Assembly: GCA_021234155.1 (NCBI GenBank)
Contig: JAJEKV010000049.1
Location: forward strand, 2,385,487-2,449,486
Direction of reading: 5' to 3'
Length of the DNA stretch: 64,000 nucleotides
Origin: Isoetes taiwanensis
Taxonomy: Eukaryota; Streptophyta; Lycopodiopsida; Isoetales; Isoetaceae
In this document: piece by piece, positions 43,759 to 55,293 of the stretch
Numbering within the stretch: position 1 is the stretch's first letter
How the letters are laid out: each line of letters starts with the position of its first letter
Translations under genes and position numbers: made by a program
The notes under the pieces: model-generated
What the model was told of the DNA's origin: nothing
The model's database searches: none
Seen by the model: the letters and a program-made list of their open reading frames with translations, nothing else

Positions 43759-45281
43759 TGTGACGTTCCAGCATAGTATACGGTCCCAGGACGTATACTG
43801 TACTGCATCGTCACGCGTACACGCCATCCCAATTGACGTGTACGCCGACGTGTAGCTAAGCAAGTAGCACCCTAGGGGGCAACTTGCAAGTGTGTGCACA
43901 TTTATTCATTTAGCCCACTTAATTAATATAGGCAAGTGGGCCACCCATTTATCCCACATGCTCAAGGGTTGATGGAAGCCCTAGCCCTAACTTATAGTCT
44001 ATATAAGGTATCCTAAACCCTAACTTTCCATTTTTGTCCAAGCCTTCTAGAGCTCCATTTCGCTTGCTCCAAGAGCCAATCTCGACTCCCGAAGTCTGTC
44101 TGGCAGCCTAGGCCATCAGTTCTCCCTTCTGGCTTCATCTTCAAGCAGTTCTGCAGCATGGAAGCGTTCAGAGCAGGAGGAGCAAGCTAGGGATCAGGTA
44201 TTTTGACAATTCAATAGTCTAATTGCCTCTCAGGCATAGAGTAAGTAGGTTTAGCCTATTGAATTGCCCATAGCAGCCATCTAGACCTCTAGATATCAAG
44301 CCATAACTAAAGAACCTAACTTCTGTGATTTAGATTAAATCTTGTTCTTTAGTTCTTCTATGATATGTATGTGATGATGATCTCCGTGGACTCGTTGTAT
44401 TGGGAAGGGGGGTAGAGGCCCTAAAAGCCTAGTAGTTGATGCTCCTAGCTAGTCCTCTTTAATGCACTATTAAATTCGGCCTGTGTACAAGAGCCACACG
44501 TAGTTGTGGGTGGAGGGACCAGACTGGCTTATAAGGAGGTTCATGTCCTGACTCATGATCACGTCCCTCTGGTAGTAAAGCCTATTGGGGACTATAGTGC
44601 ACTAGACCTAATGCTCTGCCACTGCATGCGGGCTTTGCATGGGTTCGACACTCTTGGGCACCTCATGGAGTTCAGTCGAGTACGGGTAGTGGGCCCTCTA
44701 GTCACCTTGAGTCAGCATGTCATCCTCTGGTGGGAGCAATCCCTACCTGCCCCGTCAGAACTGGGGAGATGCAACCCAGTAGTAGCCCTTCTGGCTATGC
44801 ATCCGGCGGGCTACAGTCAAGTCCCAAGACCTTTCAACCTACTCTGCAAAGTATGCACAGGAGGGGCGGATGGAGTGGACTACCCTAAGCCATGTTCTTA
44901 TGCCAGCCAAATCCATTGCCATGAATTCTGTCTGCAATGACTTCTGGAGGCCCAAGCCGTCAGTCCTCTCCCTTGAGTCTGAGCCTTGGGTAGGATGTCC
45001 ATATGTGATGTACTGATCTCTGTCTATGCAGATATATGGTGAGCCACCCTTCGTGGTGGTCATGTGATGTTGATGTTTGTATACTTACATGTGTGTTACG
45101 CTTCCGCAGCTAGGTAGGCCCTGAGGGAGACAGGGTAAAATGACCCCTTTATTCTTCCCACTGGAACTCGTCAAGGTTGCAGTGATACTTAGAGGGCCTT
45201 GTCTCAGCATGGAGCTGGTATGGGGGATGAACTCCTGTTTGTATACGATAAGTGCACCGTATATGAGTAGGGGACGTCACA
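43759..45281 (+). repeat. Element C 5' LTR (1523 bp)
   Basis: TGTGACGTTCCAGCATAG...GACGTCACA, same family as A and B. The shared blocks are recognisable (TAATGCACTATTAAATTCGG; GTATGCACAGGAGGGGCGGA) but diverged. Confidence 0.8.
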
Positions 45282-45282
45282 G

Positions 45283-45294
45283 TGGTATCAGAGC
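45283..45294 (+). other. Element C primer binding site
   Basis: TGGTATCAGAGC, one base after the LTR; complementary to initiator tRNA-Met. Confidence 0.85.
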
Positions 45295-45487
45295 AATGTT
45301 CTTGGAGACCAAGAGCAAAGCACTGGCCATGCTCCCAGTAGTACTAACTTAGTAGAATTCTCAAACCTCGAAAAAGTGGGAAATTTTTTTCTCATTTTTT
45401 GTAGTTTATGCTAAGCTAGTAACAGTTAGAAGAATTGAAAACCAAATTAAAAAGTTGAACTAAATCTTGATCTAAGTATAGAAATTG

Positions 45488-45772
45488 CTCATGGTATGCG
45501 CCAGAGCATCAACCTAAATTTTAGGTTGAGCCCAGGCGCACACCATGAGTAACTGGCCATAATCACCTTCAAACTGAAGAATTTAAACAAGCTAATATGT
45601 TAGATCAAATTTTAAGGTAAGGTTTAGCTAGATCTGCTTACCCCACCCCTAGGAATATGTCTAGAAGTTGTATGTTTTAGTCAAAAATGCAAAATTACTC
45701 ATAGTACGCGCCAAAGCCTCGACCAAAAATTTAGATCAGAGCTCTAGCGCACACCATGAGTAAAAATTGCTT
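45488..45772 (+). repeat. Element C leader hairpins 1 and 2
   Basis: 45488-45551 and 45696-45772, 208 bp apart. Pattern ACTCATGGTATGCGCC ... ACCTAAATTTTAGGT ... GGCGCACACCATGAGT: two nested palindromes, equivalent to those of element B. Confidence 0.7.
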
Positions 45773-45975
45773 AGAAAACTCTGAAGTAAGTACATGTTTT
45801 AAGTTAATATGTGATTTGAATCATGAAAATGAGCAACTTAGAATTTAACCTAAAATTTGCCAAACTATAAATAGACCCAAACCCCTCTCATTTGTAGACT
45901 TTCTGTCTAGAAGTTAGCTCCCGCATTTCGAGGTGATTTTTGGGCGCCAGAGCTCTGATTGACGTGAAGTAAAGC

Positions 45976-47332
45976 ATGGCCTGCACGAAACAACCTAGCT
46001 CGGAAGTATCGACCAGGCGAACAACCTAGCGCCCAAGATAAGAGGCGCATACAGCAGCTACTTCGAGAGCAGCTTCTCGGAAGTAGCTCGGAAGTATCGA
46101 CATGCTCGGAAGTATCGACCAGGCGAACAACCTAGCGCCCAAGATAAGAGGCGCATACAGCAGCTACTTCGAGAGCAGCTTCTCGCTCGAGGAGACGAAC
46201 TTCCATCAGCTGAGGAGAGTATTTCAGAGGAGCTACAGGAGGAGGGATCCGAGCAAGGATCACTAGAAGACCTGGCTGACCTCATCAACCAGGACTTAGA
46301 TGAAGCAGAGGTGGAATCAGAGGGCTCAACAGATGAGGAAACTCAAGAAGTATTCAAGGAAATTGAAGAGGAGATATGATAGCAAGAGAGGGCGGAACGA
46401 GAGCAGGCTGTCAATGCACCAGAAGAGCAGAAGGAGCCCACTCCCGAGCTGACCTTAGAAGAAGAGATCGAGGCCTGGATTCAAATGCAGGAGGCGAAGG
46501 CACAATGCCGCAAAAAGAGAAAGGCCGAGAAGAAAAGGAAACGAGAAGAAAAGGAGACAGAAGCAAAGAAGAAGCTCAAGGGCAAAGGCAAGGAGGAGTC
46601 TAAGAGGAAGATTAAGAAGACACCCATGGTCAAGCTCGTCATCAACGAATGGCTGCCCGACCAGCCACCATCCTCTGATGACGAAGATGATGAAGATTAC
46701 AATCCTCATCAAGAAGTGGGGAGCTCCTCCAAACCCGCATACGAGGATTGGACAGACCAGGATCGGCATATTCAAGCACCCCCACCTTACCCCACATGGG
46801 AGAAGGAGAAGGATCCCAAGAAGCCGACCCGACCTGCCCGAGAGTCTTATGTGGTAGACCATCTCAGGGTCTATCAGAAGAAGTTGAAGGCCTACAAGGA
46901 ATATATGAAGAAGTGGGAGGCCTACAACTCCTACTACCAGGCCAATAAGGTAACTTATGTCGAAGGAGGACGGCCCTCAAAGAAAAAGACCCTCTAGCCA
47001 CCTCCAGAGAAACCCATTCCCCTAAAGAAGCCAATAGCCAGGAAAGCCGGATCGAAACTGTCACAAGCGATTCGAGAGATCCGACATTTTCAGAGAAACT
47101 ATGGCCTTCTCATCCCCCGTGCACCATTCGCCAGGTCGTGAAGGAGGTCGTACAAGAGTTCGACACGAGCATGAAGGTCACAGGCGAGATGCTACTAGCC
47201 TTGCAGGAGGCAGCAGAGCAGAAGCTGGTGCAACATTTTGAAGACTGGACAGCGTGCACTTTGCATGCCAAGAGAGTGACCCTAATGACCAAGGATATGC
47301 ACTTGGCAAGTTCTATTAAAGGAGAACATTAA
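45976..47332 (+). pseudogene. Histone H3-like protein carried by LTR element C
   Basis: ATG 45976 reads MACTKQ, one base change from the H3 tail MARTKQ; after a shift an ARK follows as at H3 Lys9. Then about 340 codons in one frame: helical Gln/Leu/Glu-rich, Lys-rich (46500-46620) and acidic (46675-46710) blocks and a YxxKLKAYKEYMKKWEAY helix. From about 47040 comes an H3 core: AIREIRHFQRNYGLL (alpha N), KEVVQEF (alpha 1), LLALQEAAEQKLVQHFED (alpha 2), HAKRVTLMTKDMHLA (loop 2/alpha 3), ending IKGEH, TAA 47330-47332. Breaks: shift near 46000, duplicated segment (45999-46185), TGA TAG at 46377-46382, TAG at 46995, one-base loss near 47135. The H3 identity is clear; the function in the element is unknown. 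Confidence 0.75.
45999..46185 (+). repeat. Direct duplication inside the H3-like gene
   Basis: An 81-bp segment starting CTCGGAAGTATCGACCAGG occurs at 45999 and 46105, with a third short copy of GCTCGGAAGTATCGAC between them. It disrupts the start of the gene. Confidence 0.8.
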
Positions 47333-47474
47333 TTTTGTAAATAATAGATTTTGTAAATAAAAAGTTGTTTTTGGGTAAATTATAAGTGCATAAATGTTGT
47401 TAATTAGATTGATTTAGCAATAATTACATTTTGTTTTAGTTAAATTGGACATCATATGGCCAAAAAGTGAGAAG

Positions 47475-47722
47475 TTACTCACGGTATGCGCCAGAGCATC
47501 GACCTAAAATTTAGGTCAGGCCCCAGGCGCACACCGTGAGTATTTCACATCAAAAGTGGTCCTAAACATCTCCAAACCGGCCAAGTAAGGGGTCAATCTT
47601 GCATATCTCGATGACATCATCATGTTTTGACCCTTAGTTCATCCTGTTTAGATAAGTTTTGACCAAATAGGGCCAAATTACTCATGGTATGCGCCAGGAC
47701 CTCAACCTAAATTTTAGGTCAG
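47475..47722 (+). repeat. Element C hairpins 3 and 4; element truncated
   Basis: Hairpin 3 at 47475-47543 is complete (GACCTAAAATTTAGGTC centre). Hairpin 4 starts at 47688 and stops at 47722 before its second arm, so element C is broken off there. No gag, pol or second LTR follows. Confidence 0.65.
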
Positions 47723-48084
47723 CACATGTTGAAGGATGATTTGAGAAATGTATGGACGGTTAGGCACATGATGTTTGTTTTCCTCTCCGAATTAAGTTTT
47801 TAGCCCAGAAGTTAGAAACATATTATTTGCAGAAGCCTGTCAGATCTAAAGCAAATATTATTTTTGACATTCCCAAAAACAAGGTCCACTAATAACCACA
47901 AACCCAAAATTGCATATGAAGCATTATTTTCATTTAGATGCTCACATGCTTAAATCCACTATCTTTATTAGTTTCTGAACTTATACTTAGCAAAAAGCCC
48001 AGCAATGCTGGGCACTTTTTCTAGTATACTTATAAGAGATTTAAAAGCCAACTTGTGGTGCATGCCTTCACATCTTATAGTTAT

Positions 48085-49520
48085 AAGAGATTTAAAAGGA
48101 AGGAAGGAAGTTTATTTTAACGTCCACGGAGGCCAGAGGCCTATGAGACGGTACATGCAGAGAACAGGCAAAAAATCCAAAAACCCCAACAGCAAAAACA
48201 AACAATGTAACTGTACAGTAGAACCCTACTGCCGGGATGAAAAAACCCCCACTTGGAAGGAAAAACCCTAACAGTAGGCTCTCAAATACCATGCCCCAGA
48301 AGAGCAAGTCTAACGGCCGAAATCTGCAGGATGTAAGCTCCCAGTCGCGCTACCATAGGTGATGCGAGTAACTGATGTAGCGGTGTGTCAGAGCATCTAA
48401 GATCAATGTGCACTGCTCGGACATGGGCATATGCTGGGCACCGCTGAAGGGCATGGTGCTCATCCTCTATCACGTGCATCTCACAACACTGACATATCCT
48501 CTCCTCCCTGGGGATCCCGTGCCCGCCATTCACCCCCCAGCGACCTGTTTCAATTCTGAGGTAATGGGAACCCGTCCTTATGGCAGCAATAGCTCTCCGT
48601 TTCTTCACTGAGATGTGTGATTTCTAGTACTGATGGGGTCCATGCTCAAGGCCGGGATTAATTTGAGCGTGATAGTGCTCTGTCTTGGGCTTTGCAAGAG
48701 TAGAGGCATCCCACAGGGTGGCAGCATAGCCCGCATCCAATTGCCCATTCTGCGCACGGATCGACCGCCGGTGCCACCATCCGTTGGTAATCCATAGACC
48801 ACCTCCTAAACCATCCCTTATGATGCTCGTGCCATACCCTCTTCAACCACTGGGGCCCCAAGCGTTTTAACACACTTTGTGGGGCAAGCGATGCTCATCC
48901 ATCCCATCCACCTTATGGAAGCAAGTAAGATGCTCAAGATAGCGAATCGTCAGAAAGGGCGAACCCCGCCTCATACAACAAAATCTGATATGGTACGGTG
49001 TCCTTCACTCCCAAGCTATATGTCAAGAAAGCTTTTCGCGCACCCTTTCCAACCTATCCCACGTATTTTTGCTAACTGGCCGGGCCCCAAACCTCCACCC
49101 CATATAGCAGCACCGCCGACCTAAAGCCCTAAACAAGTGTGCTCTCTCGCCAAATCACAGAGATCTATCCAAAGAACACGCCGCGTTTTGCATCGCATAT
49201 AAAGCCTTCCAAACAGACCGGCTCTCCTCTCCACACACTCATCCCACAGCATGTTAGTAGTGAAATCAATTCCTAGATACTTGAAGCTCCGCACCATCTC
49301 CACTTCCTGTCCCCTGTAATATAACTCCGGGATAGGGTGTTGCGAGGACAGGATCGCGAGAAGCTTAGTTTTGTGCAAGTTCACTGTCATTCCCGTTGCC
49401 CCACAGAACCCACTGAGGGCATCCAAATGCTGCTGCATACTGCTGGCCGTGTGGGCGAGCAAAGCTACATCATCCGCATATAGTAACTGGCTCACAGAGG
49501 TCGCATCAGATAAAAGCTAA
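48085..49520 (-). pseudogene. RTE/jockey-like LINE, 5'-truncated
   Basis: Minus strand. RT palm with catalytic YADD: SQLLYADDVALLAHTASSMQ (near 49490), then GMTVNLHKTKLLAI and SFKYLGIDFT; after frame breaks, the C-terminal region RICQCCEMHVIEDEHHALQR (48500), a CCHC-type motif typical of LINE ends. The 3' UTR near 48090-48160 matches the small fragment at 4081. The upstream half of RT and the endonuclease are missing. Confidence 0.85.
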
Positions 49521-51583
49521 CTTCATCAATAAATTAATGGCAAGCATCTAGAAATGCAAACACAGGAATGGAACTTTGAAAAAAATATTAAAAGGCAGTG
49601 GTAACTTGATGCATCTTTAGAGTACCATAATTTTCCACATGGGAAGATGCACATGGCTTCTAGCAGGATCTGATTGAAATGAACATACTCAAAACCATAG
49701 ACCACATCCTAAAACAATTGAATGGGTTATTATAAGAGAAAGAAAAAACAGAGATCCAATAGAAAAAATATTACCGTTGCTCACTAGTTGTATTTAATCA
49801 AAGCATTCTCACTAGCACATTGAGTTGTTTTGGTAGAGCTTCGAATCTCTATATTTCGTATTTCGAAACCTTAGGCGCACTCGTATTTCATATTTCAAAA
49901 TCATAGGCACCCCCAATTATAAATGACCATATTTTAAAGCATCCCTATATTTCATATTCTAAAACCTTAGGCGCACTCGTATTTTCTTTTTCCAAAATCG
50001 TATGCGCCCCCATTTATAAATGACTATACTTCAAAATGAGAGGTGCCCAGAGGCTCCAATATACATTGTCAGCCATAGGATCAGTGAGCGATCAAGAACA
50101 TTCAGTTATTTTAGTAGAGGTTCATGTTCTCATATTTTATATTCAGTTATTTTAGTAGAGGTTCATGTTCTCATATTTTATATTCTAAGACCTTAGGCCC
50201 ACCCATATTTCATATTTCAAAGTCATATGTGCTCTCAATCATAAATGGCCATATTTTAAAACAAGAGAGGCCCAAAGGCCCCAACATATTCTCTAGACCG
50301 TAGGGTCGACAAATCCGACGACATAGATTGGTAAAGTGCACTACATTTAGAATATGTCGCAATATGGAAAGTGAGGATGCAATAACTTCTACTCCCTATA
50401 CTTGTTCATATTATATGACCCAACCTACAAGAAGCACAAATCATCAATACATAGCACTTATTTGCCTTAATAAGCAGGAAGATATTCATCTTTACTTAAA
50501 TATATATTTAAAATATCTACTAGGAAAGCATCTTTCTATTTTTTGCCTGCTTCAATTAGGACAAATAAGACATCAACTGCAGATTCACACTCAAGCATTT
50601 GAAGGTCATCTATAAACTAACCCTCCACAATATCCTATTTCACTTCACTTGGGAGGCAATTGAATCTCAACAAGTCATTGACCTACAATTGTATAAGAAA
50701 CTAATTAGATGCTCAAACAATTAGACGTTCAAAGTTTATTCTCTGAAAAATCTGCTCATTGTATATCTCAATCGTGTAATATTCTTTTGCTTTCTTCCAT
50801 TTGAGAATGTCATTACATTAAATAAGTATGCCACTGCTTATGCAATCAAACCACTAACCATAAGATGTGTATCCTGTAAAACAAAATCACAAAATAAATA
50901 CCAAGAAGAGTGACTATCAATTCCGGGAGTGGGAGTGGGTGGTGTTCTGTGAACCAGGAAAAGTGGAGTTGCAGATTCAACCCATATTTATATGATATCT
51001 CATAAAGCACTAAAGAATGTATCTAGTTTGAACCGACTAGAAACAACACAATTGCAATGTTGCGTGCTGAAATCATAACCTCAATCCCTAGAGCTTTCAA
51101 AAGTTGTTCTTGAACATCTACAAATTTAGGATAACTATATTCGGTCCTTAAATGCACATAAGAGCAAAAGAAGGGCAAATGGCTACTCGGTTGAGGAGCT
51201 GTCACTCTAAGTATATGACATTGTTACTTTAGTTCTAGAAATATCAGTAGACAACTTAGGCAGGCACATGGCTTAAGAATTTGAATTGAACTTTTTCATC
51301 CGCGGAGACCAAACAACTATCAAATTATAAGTATAAGAGTTCCCTACATTAGGAAAACTCGATTTCTTGAACAATGTGCACATGACTCAGCTAAGTTATA
51401 GCTAAGTTATAGCAGATGCATTACTGGATGCAAACCGACATTAAAAGCAGATTCATGCATGATTCGGGAGTAAGACACATGATATAATGGAGGATTCTGC
51501 ATGGTTTTCTTCTGCCCGGCATGAAGGGTCAGATGACGCCCTAACTTACCTCCCACTAATCTAACTCAAACCAAGGCCCTTGC
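49521..51583. other. Intergenic with short tandem repeats
   Basis: Degenerate units containing TATTTCATATTTCAAAACC and TTAGGCGCAC at 49850-50010 and 50190-50250, plus an exact 41-bp duplication at 50101 and 50142 (TTCAGTTATTTTAGTAGAGG...). No gene seen. Confidence 0.5.
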
Positions 51584-51602
51584 TCATGTCACATAATATT
51601 TG

Positions 51603-53640
51603 TTTTTTTTTAAAGAACGACAAACATTGTTGAAACACCAAGCCAAAAGCCAGATACAAATGCAGAGGCGGGAATAAAATTTCAGAGGATAATCATGATC
51701 CACTGAATAGAACCACCAGCCTATGCATAAGACAAACACTCAAATAGGACTCAAATATCAACTGTCGCTTGGCAGGAGCAAGCGAAGAACAATGGTAGGC
51801 CTTAGCGATTCTAGCTTGTGCGTCCTGCAGGACTACTGCAGGATGAATATCCAAACCCTGAAAGATACACAATCTTCTGCGCTTCCAGATGGACCACAAC
51901 AACTATCCTGATGCTTGTCAATGTCCATGAAAAAGAGAAAGCAGCCAAGACCAAACAGGCTGGAGATGATCACATAAAAAGAACAATGCTCAATGGTCTC
52001 GTCCCTTTACTTGCATAGTGGGCAGAGTGCTGACACTCGAGGATCAAATCTGTGGACAAGCACATTCACCCGAGGGCATCAGTGAAGAATTTGACACCAA
52101 AGCACAGCCACCTTATGATGGAGTAGTTTATCCCAAGCCCAAGTCCACATACGTCTCCAACTAGGAGGTGAGAGCTGAAGGGACCACTTAGTGGATGGCG
52201 GAAGGATATCACCATTGACAAGTAGCCTATACATAGAGTTCACAAGCCTATACTCGTGAACACTCTGGTGGGAAACCCACATTAGCCTCTGGAGCAACCA
52301 ATGGCAGAGTACTAGCAACCTTTTGCCAAATAGGTCTGTCCCATCGAGACAATAAGAATTTTGTTTGAAAGATTTGCCAAGTCGCTAACTGGCCAGAATC
52401 ATACCATGCTGCAATTGTTAAGATTCCTGCTAACCTCCAGCGCCATTGAGTTGATGGATGAACTGAGGCACAAAGTGGGAGATTATTTTCCACAGGTATC
52501 CACCAACAAGGGGCACACAACTGATGACATGCAACAAGATCAATACGAAATAAGGTCCGTACTGTCTCCCAAGACACCAGCAAGCCTTTCAAAAAAGGGG
52601 AGGCATTAGGAAAAAGGCATAGCTGATAAAAGAGACTCCAAGGAAGAAGAGGTTTTAACGAAGCTTTCCCAAAAGGAACACAATGTCCAAATGACTGCTT
52701 CACCAACCGCACTCCAGGTGAGTCAACCATATCCTTAATGATCCTCCAAATGAACTTAGAAATCAGAACCTTACTCCGCAGATGGAAGTCGGTCATACCC
52801 AAACCACTTGCAAATTTTAGCCTAGTGCATTTGGACCATGCAACCTTGACCACAACATGCTCCTCATTCTCACCCCAAATAAAATTACGGATAATGGTAA
52901 CAATCACCTGAAATTTTGACTGAGAAACCAGAAGGGCAGAGGCCACATAGATGTGGGAATTACTTAAAACATGCTTAGCAACAGTTATGCGCGCTGGCAG
53001 AGAGAGCTTAGCAGTATTCCACTAAAACAAATGCTTTCGCAACCCTTCTATGATAATATCCTAAGCATGGGAGGTAGAAATATAAATGCCCACAGGAATA
53101 CTAAGAAGTTTAATAGCCTTCCCATGAGGAAGCACCCTCCAAGGAAAATCAGCAACACAAGGAGGCACCACCACATCAAGCGTCCATAATGCAGAACACT
53201 TTGGCCAACCAACAAGAACTCCAGATGCTAAAGAGAAAGTATCAAGAAGAAGCTTTGCATTATGAAGATTGTCTGCATCAGCAACAAGAAAGAGAAACGT
53301 GTCATCAGCATATTGATTACAAATTTCTTGTGACCCATCCTCCAATCTCAACCCCTAGACTATTCCATCCTGCACAGCCTTAGCAAATAACTGTGAGAGG
53401 GACCTCAGCTGCTACTGTGAACAAAAGTGGAGCTAATGGGCATCCTTGGCGAATACCCCCCTCAACCGAAAAAACAGTGGAGGGTTCCCCCTGAAACATC
53501 ATAGTAGACCGCGTCGAGATATGGAGCTTCATAACATCATTGGTAAACTGCTGACCAAACTTTTTTCCAAAAATTCCCAATCCACACTGTCATAAGCCTT
53601 GGCAAAATCTAATTTAAGATAGACTATACGCAGACCTTTC
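51603..53640 (-). pseudogene. L1-type LINE, 5'-truncated, with TSDs
   Basis: Minus strand from 53640: RT motifs GIRQGCPLAPLLF (53450) and QYADDTFLFLVADADNL (53310), then the long C-terminal region (52946-52248: FIWGENEEHVVVKVAWSKCT, GLGMTDFHLRSKVLISKFIW) and a tail ending near 51693. A poly-A (T-run 51602-51611 on plus) closes it. TSDs TCATGTCACATAATATTT (51584-51601) and TCATGCCACATAATGTTG (53639-53656) match at 15 of 18. Several frameshifts; inactive. Confidence 0.85.
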
Positions 53641-53929
53641 ATGCCACATAATGTTGTTTACCTTCCAATCTTAGCCATTGAATTGGCACATTCAAGGGTC
53701 TCAAACAACATATTCAATCAACCCACCTCTCATGGGCAAAATGGGAAGTACATGACATCCTGCAAGTGTTTTAACAACTTATCACTGTTGCTCCATTAGC
53801 CAACAACAAGCCTTTTCGTCTATGTGCAACCTTATCGTCTAAGTGCAACCTTTTTGTATTTTTTAAAACTTGTAACCATTGTTAAACCATTGAATTATTA
53901 CATATAATACACCAAAATGTGCAGATACA

Positions 53930-54130
53930 TGCAGAAGTCAGTGGTTCGATGAAGCCAAAGCTCCGACGAATGAAGCACGTGCAGCTAAATCATATGCAGT
54001 GGCAGCTACAGCACATGCAATGGCCACAACAAAAGAGCGAGATTCAGAGGTAGAAGCAACAATAGAAGCGGATGCACACAAATCTCCAAGGATGAACAGA
54101 AATGGAAGAGGAATGAAAGCTGAATGATCA
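53930..54130 (+). pseudogene. Unknown Ala/Glu-rich exon-like fragment
   Basis: Open reading QWFDEAKAPTNEARAAKSYA through TTKERDSEVEATIEADAHKS to a TGA near 54126. Coding-like composition, family not recognised. A 54-bp tandem duplication (54100 and 54154) overlaps its end. Confidence 0.3.
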
Positions 54131-54539
54131 ATTCTTTCTTCTCTGGATAACATAAATGGAAGAGGAATGAAAGCTGAATGATCAATTCTTTCTTCTCTGG
54201 ATGCAGACAGTAAGCTTTTGAATCACAAACAAGGGCACGAAGTAAGCTTTGCATTTCTTCTGGCTATGGCAGATACGGAGAAACATAAACCCTGCAGATA
54301 GCAAAATCTTTTAAGAAAAACTTTGAGAAGCGATTTCTGCCCAGCTGTTTGCCGGTTTTGGAATCAGAGCTCAAAGGGCAGCCCTGTGACCCAGCTTGAT
54401 TTTTAAATGAAGCAGCTGTATCAGAAGAACTTGTGGCAGAAGGTTTTTAAACTAAGACCCCGTGCCAAAAACCTTGACTTGCCACAACACCTGCTCTGCT
54501 CTATTCCACGCAACAAATCTTTTGCGCTGCCAGAGACGG

Positions 54540-54645
54540 CCAGAGGTAGCCGGATTAGAGAGTCCTTGGGCAATTTGGGTTTGAAGGACACCGGAGCTCG
54601 CCGGATTAGAGAATCCTTGGGCATTTGGGTCTGAAGGAAGCCCAT
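54540..54645 (+). repeat. Tandem duplication, about 2 x 51 bp
   Basis: GCCGGATTAGAGAGTCCTTGGGC and its near copy GCCGGATTAGAGAATCCTTGGGC. Confidence 0.7.
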
Positions 54646-55293
54646 GTGACTCTCTAAAAATAGACCTTCGAACTTACACCTAATAAAAGCAAAAACAACA
54701 ACAAAAACAAAAAACATCAAGAAGCCTCCCCAACCTTTAAAAAACCAATGGGAATCATCTATAGCAAACCTTAGCAAACCTAAGGGACGACAGAAATTTA
54801 TATTACAAGAAACTTATCACAGCAGCCAAGGCCGCCGCGAACGTTTCTCTTTTTCAACCCCTTGCTAAAGGTTCACTTGGCCAGACGGGAAGAATTAATG
54901 GTTCACTTGGTTACGCCCACTTTTCTATAAGTTAAGCCATGAATTGTTGCTGAGAAATAAAGCAACAAATTATCCTAAATAGCCATAGACATATTAAAGC
55001 AAACACCACCAGTGCCAAACGAATCTCCAAAGGAATGGCTTCATATCAAGAAATGGCGCATATCCAAAGATACAACATCTCGACCAATTTATTCAGTTCA
55101 GTGCCGACTTGGCAAGCTCTAATGTATTCTATTTGAACAATGCAAGGCCGAAATTTGGATCAATGTCTAAGCTCGAGGTAGATTTTATTTAACTTTAGGT
55201 ATATCCCTAAAACAATTGTAACTCCTCTCATTCATCACATTTTCTTCCTTCCACACTTGTGATTAAAAGAACACACTTCTCACATAATCTTAG

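Noticed and set aside
46058-46288. Ser/Arg-rich minus-strand ORF
   Set aside because: Antisense shadow of the H3-like gene's charged region.
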